A stretch of DNA of 64,000 nucleotides from CAVQFB01 sp963711675 (GTDB lineage Bacteria; Acidobacteriota; Terriglobia; Terriglobales; Acidobacteriaceae). The position numbers and the translations under genes are program-made. The stretch is taken from positions 248,001 through 312,000 of the forward strand of contig CAVQFB010000011.1 of NCBI GenBank assembly GCA_963711675.1, given 5' to 3'. Positions 53,821 to 61,359 of the stretch are shown here, in pieces (the first letter of the stretch is position 1; every line of letters starts with the position of its first letter). The notes under the pieces were generated by a model. It was not told where the DNA came from and made no database searches. It saw only the letters and a list, made by a program, of their open reading frames with translations.

Positions 53821-55116
53821 ATGGGGAAAATACTCGACGGGCGTATGGCGAATCAGGCGTTTGTGGTCGTCGTACTGCTATTTTTGACGAACGGAATTGT
53901 CCTAGCTCAGGCAGCACCAGGAAATCGCACGTTTCAAACTTCGAAATCAGAGATCGAAAAGGCGCTACGAAAGTTACCCGCCTATCCTGGAGGGCGACTT
54001 CCGATTCTTGATGGTTTTGTCATTCCGGGCGATGACCCGCTCGAACGCTACCAGCAGGGCTACTACCAGTATTCCGTTCAAATGGTTGAGACGAGCGACG
54101 TAGAAACCAGCGTCCAGGTGAGCGCCAAGGTGACGGCATGGTATGTGGACGATGATCCTAAGCGATCGGGGTATCGAAGTCTGCCCTCGAACGGCCGGCT
54201 CGAGGCCGACCTGTTGGACCGATTGCAGGATGTCCTCGAGGGAAAGACGATTTCGCCGCAGGCGGCGGGTGGAAGCGGCGAAACAAATGTGGCAGCGCCC
54301 GCGAAATCTTCGGCGGCTCCCAATGCTTTGCCGGATGCGGCATCCCGCGTGAGGGCGAATTCGGTTCTCCAGAGCCCGGAGAGCCTGGCATCGGCTATGG
54401 CGGCGAAGCTCCAGAGTGTACCGCCAGAAAGGACACCTGAGGATCCACGGATTCAGCAGCTGCAAAAGGAGGCGAAGAATCTGGAAGAAATTCTTCACAA
54501 CCAGTCGAGACCCAACAACCTGGCGAGCGTCAAAGACGTTAAGACGCCGGTTTATTCGCGCCCGGCGGCGAGCGCCAAAGTGCTCTTTGTTGCGGAAGCA
54601 CAAGATGAGTTCCAGGTCCTTGAGACACAAGGCGATTGGGTACACGTGCAGATCTCAGGCCCGTCGCGCGGATGGATTCGCCGTTCGCAACTTGACCTGT
54701 CTTCGGTCACGGTTGAGATAGGGGCTTCTGAGGCGGCAGAAGGAATCTCCGGAGCTGGACCTTTTCAGCAAACTCACAACGAAACAGCGACTTTCCCGGG
54801 AACCTGGGAGCCGCTTCGCGGCAAGACGGTAAGAATCCTCTGGGTGAAGATCAACGAGGGCCGAAAAGAGTCGGGAGCAGAGGCCAGAACTATCTTTGCG
54901 AAGTCGCTTTTTCGAAAAACATATCCCACACTTACGAATCAGAGTGACAAAGTGGAGGGAGTTGTGATTGTATTTGACTCCGCAGACGGAGGAATGGTCG
55001 CGACCACTCTTCCGGCGTTGCAGGGGTGGAGCCAGGGCAGCATGACGGACGACTCTTTCTGGCAGCAGTGCTGGTTCGATCCGCCGGAGGCGTTTGGAAG
55101 ATCTGCGGCCCGATGA
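53821..55116 (+). CDS. Exported SH3-domain protein of unknown function
   Basis: 431 residues from ATG 53821; a GTG at 53812 overlapping the previous stop (GTGA) is another option. The signal or anchor segment (QAFVVVVLLFLTNGIVLAQA) is followed by a conserved-looking region (ALRKLPAYPGGRLPILDGF, YQQGYYQYSVQMVE). Then come a low-complexity linker, a coiled coil (RIQQLQKEAKNLEEILHNQ), an SH3 domain (YSRPAASAKVLFVAEAQDEF, WVHVQISGPSRGWIRRSQL), and a C-terminal globular region with little similarity I can place. It is the second of a pair with similar architecture, probably by old duplication. It directly precedes ctaB. Confidence 0.68.
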   Translation: MGKILDGRMANQAFVVVVLLFLTNGIVLAQAAPGNRTFQTSKSEIEKALRKLPAYPGGRLPILDGFVIPGDDPLERYQQGYYQYSVQMVETSDVETSVQVSAKVTAWYVDDDPKRSGYRSLPSNGRLEADLLDRLQDVLEGKTISPQAAGGSGETNVAAPAKSSAAPNALPDAASRVRANSVLQSPESLASAMAAKLQSVPPERTPEDPRIQQLQKEAKNLEEILHNQSRPNNLASVKDVKTPVYSRPAASAKVLFVAEAQDEFQVLETQGDWVHVQISGPSRGWIRRSQLDLSSVTVEIGASEAAEGISGAGPFQQTHNETATFPGTWEPLRGKTVRILWVKINEGRKESGAEARTIFAKSLFRKTYPTLTNQSDKVEGVVIVFDSADGGMVATTLPALQGWSQGSMTDDSFWQQCWFDPPEAFGRSAAR

Positions 55117-55169
55117 GAATGACCGGCACAAGCGATGAGTGTCTGGTACAGATGGGAGCTGATTGTCAC

Positions 55170-56105
55170 ATGAGCACAAGCGCACAACCTCTGGCGGAAT
55201 CCGGTAGCGGGATAGGAATGCTCCTTCGGGACTACGCGGAACTCACAAAACTTCGCGTGACCACGCTGATTGTGATGACGGCGTGGTGCGGCTTCTATTT
55301 CGGCGCGCAAAGGGCGGGCTTTTCATCTCTGAGTTGGGGACTGTTCCACGCGCTGCTGGGAATCGCTCTGGTTTCGAGCGGCACGGCGGCGCTAAATGAA
55401 GTGATGGAACATGAGGTCGATGGGCACATGCGGCGCACGGCGCGGCGCCCGTTGCCGACAGGCCGTATGAGTCTTCTGCATGCCACGGTGCTTGGAGCGG
55501 TTCTGACGATCGGCGGATCGGCTTATCTGGCGCTGTTTTCGAATCGTTTGACGGGCCTGCTTGCCCTTCTCACTGCACTCGTGTACCTGGCGGCATACAC
55601 TCCGCTGAAACGAGTGTCGCCCATCTGCACGTTTGTCGGCGCATTCCCTGGAGCGATGCCGGGAGTGCTGGGATGGACTGCAGCGCGCGGAAAGTTCGAT
55701 TGGGGCACGCTGGTTTTGTTTGGAATTCTTTTTCTGTGGCAGTTCCCGCACTTTTTCTCAATCGCGTGGCTCTACCGCGAAGACTACGCTGCCGGGGGCA
55801 TCCGAATGCTGCCGGTGGTCGAGCCGGACGGGCGGTCCACAGCGTGGCGAATTCTGGCGTACTCGCTGGTGCTCATTCCGGTGAGCCTGCTGCCGACACT
55901 CATGGGAATGGCCGGGAGAATTTATCTTCTGGGAGCGCTGCTGCTGGGTATCAGTCTCTTCTACGTAGGAGTCCGGCTGGCGATGCTCAACAAGCCGCTG
56001 ACGAGCGGAGCTTCGAAACTTCGAGCCCGCCATCTGCTGCAAGCAACAGTGTTCTACCTGCCGCTACTGTTCGTGCTGATGATGAGCAACTCGCTGCACC
56101 GGTAG
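55170..56105 (+). CDS. ctaB: Protoheme IX farnesyltransferase (heme O synthase)
   Basis: 311 residues, a UbiA-family inner-membrane enzyme with about nine helices. It adds a farnesyl group to heme B, making heme O for the terminal oxidase. The first Asp-rich motif reads LNEVMEHEVDGHMRRTARRP (N-x3-E-x3-D with RT-RP), and the second region is FPHFFSIAWLYREDYAAGGI. ATG 55170 is preceded by GGGAG; the upstream in-frame extension to 55026 is a shadow of the previous gene. Its position near an A-type oxidase operon fits its role. No ctaA (heme A synthase) is in the window. Confidence 0.92.
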   Translation: MSTSAQPLAESGSGIGMLLRDYAELTKLRVTTLIVMTAWCGFYFGAQRAGFSSLSWGLFHALLGIALVSSGTAALNEVMEHEVDGHMRRTARRPLPTGRMSLLHATVLGAVLTIGGSAYLALFSNRLTGLLALLTALVYLAAYTPLKRVSPICTFVGAFPGAMPGVLGWTAARGKFDWGTLVLFGILFLWQFPHFFSIAWLYREDYAAGGIRMLPVVEPDGRSTAWRILAYSLVLIPVSLLPTLMGMAGRIYLLGALLLGISLFYVGVRLAMLNKPLTSGASKLRARHLLQATVFYLPLLFVLMMSNSLHR

Positions 56106-56168
56106 CTTGATCACCGATGCAAGCGCCCACGCCCGCCAACTGCTGAACTGTCCCTCGCGTTCTTCCAG

Positions 56169-58592
56169 CTAAGGTTTCGGTGGGTGCAACATCTCCATCG
56201 CCCAGATCGCAGCGGGGCGCATATACATTCCAGCGCGATAGTTGCCCGTAATGTCATAGGCTTCCGGAGTGCGGAACCAGTACCCCTTCGTCTCCCAGGT
56301 TACGTGATAGGGTCCCCAGGCAGTGTGGTAAGCCTCGTCTTTCATCCCTTCCTGCAGCATAAGAGCCGCGAGTGAGTAGGTGGTGCCGATCCACACTTCC
56401 TGCACCTGCTCGTTGCTGTGCATGAGCGATCCGTCGGCCGTCGTGCCGTTGATTGCGCCCATTTCCCCTTTGTCAAACTTCATGACGTTGTTGTCAAAAA
56501 TTTTCTTCAAGCTGCTGCGGCGCATTTCCGGCGGCACGATATCACCCAGACCGGTAAGAGTGGCATACCACTGGCCTGCAAGCTGGTCGGCCTGTATGTT
56601 GTCGTGGTATTCGCTCTGCGTGTCGTAGTTGAAATACTGGCCATTCCACAATTTCTTGATGTAGCTGGCCTGGGCTCGGGTGAAGAGAGTGTGATACTTG
56701 GTCTCGGAGTCAGGGTCGTGAAGCGTACGCGCGATTTCTTCGGCGGCGCGCAGTGCGGCAATCCACAAACCTCCGCTATAAGCGCTTTCGCCGCGGACTA
56801 CCCATACATCGTAGGTCTGATCGGGATAACCCTCGCTCTCGGGGATGCCATCGCCGTCGTGATCGTACTGGAGGAGGTAATCCATAGCCGATTTCACGGC
56901 GGGCCAGGTGTACTGCAGGAATTTGGTGTCGCGGCTGCCGCTGAAGACGTAATCGCGATAAACCATCAAAACAAATTTTGGGTTCAGGTCCTTCCAGCCG
57001 TTGGTGTTCTGCCAACTGAACTGGTTGGGCAGTACGAACGGATCTTCCTGCGGGGCGCCGAGATCATGTGGCACTGAGCCTTTCACTTTGCGTTCGCGCA
57101 ACATGGTCTTGCCGGTGGTGTCGGTCTTCCACTGCCAGATGTATTTCTCAGGGAACTCCTGCGGGACAGTGTCAGCAAATTGACGGATCACCTGCTTGTC
57201 GAGTTCGGGCCAGAACTTGGCCAGCGGCATGGATCCGGAGAAGCGCACGTCAAGCGTCGCGTAGTACGCGTAGTCGAAGCACTCGAGGAAGTCGAAGGAA
57301 TGCGGCGTCTTGGGGTCAGAGCCAACCGGACGGCCCCACATGGATCCGCCGTCGGCGAGGATGTACATTTCGTTGAACAGCGCGCCACGATACCAGAGCG
57401 GCTTGCTCTCGTCGTTGATATAGGGAGCCTGCCAGGCGTCGATGGAATCGCTCCATTTCGCGGCATTCTTCAAACCGTCGGCGGCGATCTTCCAGCCGTT
57501 GGTGCCGGTCGTACCGTAGAAATCCGTGTAGTGCCGATACCACTTGCGGCCAGAACCGAATTCGACGATGGGCAAGTCCCAAGCGATTACCATGGGGACG
57601 GTGCGCTGCTCGCCGGGTTTCAAAGTGAAGCGAACGGCGATCGCGCCCGCCAAGGTTTCGTCGCTGCTGATCCAGCGTTCATCGCTGTTGTCGAGGCGGC
57701 CATCTTTGGCAAAAGGCTCCCAGATAATTTTGCCGTCCCCGTCCGGCTGATAAGTGGTGTGATAGGTAATTTCAGTTCCAGGCGATTCCATGGCCGCAAT
57801 CGCGAACTGACCGTCCCACTCATCTTTGACTGCGGCACCGAAGCGGTTGCGATCGAAGAGAATACCTTTCATCGTGCCGTCGCCAACGGGTTCGCTCATG
57901 AAGCGGTTGTGGTCGCCGGCACTGGTGCGACCCTTGAAATCGCGAGTGTAGGTTCGGAACCAGCCGAGCATGTTGGTCCAGGAGAGCAAAAGTGAAACGG
58001 TGACGGTTTTGTTGGTGGGGTTGTCCGCGTGCCAGCGATAGACCGCGACGGGATAGCTCGACTCGCGATAATTGTCGGGAAGAAGCGGAGAGAACTGCTC
58101 CACCACGACGTGGGCGGGAAATTTATCAGAGCGATAGTCGTACCAGGACTTGGGATAGAGAGCGTAGTAGTCTCCGGCGCCAACCGGATAGTCCCACTTC
58201 CAGCTGCTCAACGTGCTGCCGTTCGGATGGCCGGTGAACAACGCCTGCGCTGTGCCCTGCGGTTCGCCCTCGACCTGTTGAAACATGGCGAACTGATTTC
58301 CGTAGAGAGTTTCATACTTGTGGATGCCGGCTTTGAGATGCCAGCGCGCAAAATCTCCGCGGTAAGTGCGGGAGAAGGTGCCAGAGCCAAATCCCCCTAC
58401 GGGCGCGCCCTGCCAATAGCCGTCGTCGATGTGAGCGGCATCAAGAGAAGGTTTCTTGGTGCCGGCGTTAGCGAGCGGTTCACCGATCGCGCGTTTCCAG
58501 GCGGCCTTGGGAATGGCATCGCCAGCGACTGCCCAGGATGCGAGGAGAAGAAAAAAAATGAGAGTCGTCTTGCACCGAAGCTGCAGCTTCAT
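56169..58592 (-). CDS. Secreted GH116-family glycosidase (glucosylceramidase/beta-glucosidase-like)
   Basis: 807 residues from ATG 58592, directly after GGAGGGCGAC, starting with a signal peptide (KTTLIFFLLLASWAVAG). The N-terminal beta-sandwich (PVGGFGSGTFSRTYRGDF, FSPLLPDNYRESSYPVAVY) and C-terminal alpha-barrel (YLLQYDHDGDGIPESEGYPD then QTYDVW, GEMGAINGTTADGS) match GH116, which contains human GBA2 and bacterial beta-glucosidases and xylosidases. The PDQTYDxW block is the family's catalytic-site signature. Substrate is probably a beta-glucoside or xyloside of plant or fungal origin. It is transcribed away from the diheme cytochrome gene. The 3' end is close to ctaB's, and the two genes converge. 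Confidence 0.87.
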   Translation of the reverse strand: MKLQLRCKTTLIFFLLLASWAVAGDAIPKAAWKRAIGEPLANAGTKKPSLDAAHIDDGYWQGAPVGGFGSGTFSRTYRGDFARWHLKAGIHKYETLYGNQFAMFQQVEGEPQGTAQALFTGHPNGSTLSSWKWDYPVGAGDYYALYPKSWYDYRSDKFPAHVVVEQFSPLLPDNYRESSYPVAVYRWHADNPTNKTVTVSLLLSWTNMLGWFRTYTRDFKGRTSAGDHNRFMSEPVGDGTMKGILFDRNRFGAAVKDEWDGQFAIAAMESPGTEITYHTTYQPDGDGKIIWEPFAKDGRLDNSDERWISSDETLAGAIAVRFTLKPGEQRTVPMVIAWDLPIVEFGSGRKWYRHYTDFYGTTGTNGWKIAADGLKNAAKWSDSIDAWQAPYINDESKPLWYRGALFNEMYILADGGSMWGRPVGSDPKTPHSFDFLECFDYAYYATLDVRFSGSMPLAKFWPELDKQVIRQFADTVPQEFPEKYIWQWKTDTTGKTMLRERKVKGSVPHDLGAPQEDPFVLPNQFSWQNTNGWKDLNPKFVLMVYRDYVFSGSRDTKFLQYTWPAVKSAMDYLLQYDHDGDGIPESEGYPDQTYDVWVVRGESAYSGGLWIAALRAAEEIARTLHDPDSETKYHTLFTRAQASYIKKLWNGQYFNYDTQSEYHDNIQADQLAGQWYATLTGLGDIVPPEMRRSSLKKIFDNNVMKFDKGEMGAINGTTADGSLMHSNEQVQEVWIGTTYSLAALMLQEGMKDEAYHTAWGPYHVTWETKGYWFRTPEAYDITGNYRAGMYMRPAAIWAMEMLHPPKP

Positions 58593-58795
58593 GTCGCCCT
58601 CCGGGGAGTTGCCTTCTTCACAACATTCCGCGGAAGACGCGCGATCCAGAGAAAACAACTCATGGGATTAAACAAAATCGTTATTGTAGAATACAAAGCG
58701 GCTATAAGGAAGCATAATTCACGGGCCGCCCAAGATAAACATCTTTGATCCCAGGTTTGTTAGACTTTGTGCCTCCAGTTTCAGAAGGGGACAGA

Positions 58796-59956
58796 ATGTT
58801 CAAAGGTTCGTGCGAATCGTTCATGTTTCTGGGCCAGCTTGGCTTACTTTTTATGGTGACGCTGGTGGGCGTCAGTGCGCAATCAACTCCACAGTCCGGG
58901 ACGGGACAGCCGAGTGCAGGTACGGCCCCTAAAAAGGCCGAGGAAACTTTCAAGAACATCCAGGTGTTGAAAGGTGTGCCGGCGGACCAGCTGATTCCGG
59001 CGATGCAATTCATCACGGCGTCACTGGGAGTGGAATGCGACTACTGTCATGTACAGGGCGCGTTCGACAAGGATGAGAAAAAAACGAAGGAGATCGCGCG
59101 CAAGATGATGCAAATGATGTTCGCGATCAACAAAGATAATTTCGAGGGACATCGCGAAGTGACCTGCTACTCGTGCCACCGCGGAGCAGCAAAGCCGGTG
59201 GGAATACCGGTTATTGCAGAAGAAGAAAAAGCTCCGACGATGGCGGAGCCCGCGGGCGCCGAGAATGCGTCCACCGCGGCAGGAGAGCCCTCGGCGGATA
59301 TGATTGTGGAGAAGTACATTCGCGCTGTGGGTGGCGCCAGTGCCATCGAGAAAGTTTCCAGCCGGGTCGAGAAAGGCACGATGACCATGGCGGGTGGCCG
59401 ACAGTTTCCGATTGATATCTATGTGAAGGCGCCGGACAAGCGGGTCTCTTTCATGCACACCCCCAACGGCGACAGCATCACGGCCTTCGACGGAAAGGAA
59501 GGCTGGCTGGGCGCCCCGGGGCGGCCAGTGCGCGAGATGAGCAGCTCCGATGTCGAAGCGGCGAGACAGGACGCCGACTTGTCCTTCGCGCTGCATATCA
59601 AGCAGATGTTCCGCGAGTTACATGCAGAACGTCCGGAGAAAATTAGCAATCACCAGGCGAATGTCGTGGTGGGGAGCAATCCGGGGCAAGCTCCGGTGAG
59701 GCTGTATTTCGATGACCAGTCAGGACTGCTGGTGCGACTCATGCGGTACTCGGAATCGCCGCTGGGAAGAAATCCCACGCGTATCGATTACGCGGATTAT
59801 CGCGATGAAGGTGGAACAAGAGTTCCCTTCCGATGGACCATCGCCCGGCCCAGCGGACGTTTCACCATCCAGGTGGAGAAGATCGAGCAGAACGTCGCGG
59901 TGGATGATGCAAGGTTCGCCAAGCCGGCGGAAGCACCGGGAAAGCCGCCACAGTAA
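58796..59956 (+). CDS. Diheme cytochrome with reaction-center-type heme domain and C-terminal lipoprotein-like domain
   Basis: 386 residues from ATG 58796 with AAGGGG six bases upstream. A hydrophobic leader is followed by a compact domain with CDYCH and CYSCH and the pattern NIQVLKGVPADQLIPAMQFI, which belongs to the photosynthetic reaction-center cytochrome family, common in non-phototrophic Acidobacteriota. Residues ~185-380 resemble an outer-membrane-lipoprotein-sorting-like beta domain (ADMIVEKYIRAVGGASAIE, GKEGWLGAPGRPVREM). It probably carries electrons in the periplasm; its partner is unknown. It is divergent from the GH116 gene, with both promoters in 58593-58795. Confidence 0.82.
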   Translation: MFKGSCESFMFLGQLGLLFMVTLVGVSAQSTPQSGTGQPSAGTAPKKAEETFKNIQVLKGVPADQLIPAMQFITASLGVECDYCHVQGAFDKDEKKTKEIARKMMQMMFAINKDNFEGHREVTCYSCHRGAAKPVGIPVIAEEEKAPTMAEPAGAENASTAAGEPSADMIVEKYIRAVGGASAIEKVSSRVEKGTMTMAGGRQFPIDIYVKAPDKRVSFMHTPNGDSITAFDGKEGWLGAPGRPVREMSSSDVEAARQDADLSFALHIKQMFRELHAERPEKISNHQANVVVGSNPGQAPVRLYFDDQSGLLVRLMRYSESPLGRNPTRIDYADYRDEGGTRVPFRWTIARPSGRFTIQVEKIEQNVAVDDARFAKPAEAPGKPPQ

Positions 59957-60048
59957 TGTGTGTTGTCTTGCCGGTTGCGGGAGACGACAGGCTGGCTGCA
60001 ATTTTCAGATACAATCGCCGCAGAATGCAGACTCTGCGCTGAGATGAC

Positions 60049-61110
60049 ATGGAGTTGGGGTTGGGCAAAAAACAGGGCGTGAAGAAGTCGGGCGCCGTTA
60101 CCTTACGCGCGGTGGCTCAGCACGTAGGACTGACGCCGGGGACGGTTTCCTCGGTATTGAATGACGCCCCAGCGGCCAAGGCCATCCCTCAACACACCAA
60201 GAACCGAATCTTCGCAGCAGCGCACGAACTGAATTACCGGCCGAACTTTTTCGCCCGTTCGTTGCGCAAGAAGCGAACCTACACCATCGGAGTGATCGCC
60301 GAAGAGATCGGCGACGCGTACGGGTCGATGGTGATCAGCGGCATTGAGGCGCATCTTCGAGAGAAGAACTATTTTTTCCTCACCGTAGTGCATCGCCACG
60401 ACCCGCAGCTGCTGGAGCAATATTCGAGCATGCTGCTGGCGCGGGGCGTGGAGGGCATTATCACGGTGGACACCAGCCTCAAACAGACTCCTGCTCTTCC
60501 CACCGTCGCGGTGGCGGGACATCACAAAGCAAAGGGTGTGACGAATATCGTTCTGGATCACAAGCGGGCGGCCGCACTTGCGCTCCAACACCTGGTGGAA
60601 CTTGGGCACCGGCAGATTGCGTTCATCCGCGGCCAGGCCATCAGTTCGGATTCTGCAGAGCGCTGGAAGGCAATCCTTGAAGTTGCGGAAGAGATGAAAC
60701 TCCCCATACGGATGGAACTCACGGCGCAACTCACGGGGAACGATCCCTCTCCCGAGGCCGGGTATCAAGTCACCAGAGAACTGATCTCCAGACGACATTG
60801 CTTCACGGCGCTATTCGCCTACAACGATATCTCCGCCATTGGCGCGGTCCGCGCCATTCGCGAGGCCGGCTTGCGCGTGCCGCAGGACATTTCCGTTATG
60901 GGCTTCGACGACATCCGCGAAGCCGGCTATCAGACGCCGAGTCTCACCACGGTACGCCAGCCGTTGCGCAAGATGGGAGAGATTGCGGCGCAGACGCTAA
61001 GAGAACGCATCGAGGGACGAAAGGACTATCCCGCTGTGATTGCGGTCGAACCGGAACTGGTGGTGCGCGAGTCAACTTCGGTGGCCATGCTCCATCCGGG
61101 ATGGTGCTAG
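60049..61110 (+). CDS. LacI-family transcriptional regulator
   Basis: 353 residues. The DNA-binding headpiece is LRAVAQHVGLTPGTVSSVLN with the hinge NYRPNFFARSLRKKRTYTIG. A periplasmic-binding-protein-like sensor domain follows (GIEAHLREKNYFFLTVVHR, ALQHLVELGHRQIAFIRG, PQDISVMGFDDIREAGYQ, PSLTTVRQPLRKMGEIAA). The family usually controls sugar genes and senses a sugar, so the GH116 gene nearby is a candidate target, but no operator was found. It starts at ATG 60049 and is full length. The gap 61111-61359 after it shows nothing notable. Confidence 0.9.
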   Translation: MELGLGKKQGVKKSGAVTLRAVAQHVGLTPGTVSSVLNDAPAAKAIPQHTKNRIFAAAHELNYRPNFFARSLRKKRTYTIGVIAEEIGDAYGSMVISGIEAHLREKNYFFLTVVHRHDPQLLEQYSSMLLARGVEGIITVDTSLKQTPALPTVAVAGHHKAKGVTNIVLDHKRAAALALQHLVELGHRQIAFIRGQAISSDSAERWKAILEVAEEMKLPIRMELTAQLTGNDPSPEAGYQVTRELISRRHCFTALFAYNDISAIGAVRAIREAGLRVPQDISVMGFDDIREAGYQTPSLTTVRQPLRKMGEIAAQTLRERIEGRKDYPAVIAVEPELVVRESTSVAMLHPGWC

Positions 61111-61359
61111 CCATCGGGTTTTGCCGATCTCGCGTAGAGGTTTTTGCTCCTCAGCAAAGCCCCGCAAATCGATTAGCCAACGATGAGAAGCCAGGCACGG
61201 CCTGTGGCTTTTTTAAACATGCACTTGCCAGCAAGAATTTCGGAACCCGCGTGTCAGTTTCCAATGCGCGATTTAGGGCCAATCGCGATGCTCGGATCTT
61301 TCAGCGACATCTAGCGCGCTCGAAATGATAGGATGTCGATACCCTTCCCTTTTTAACTG

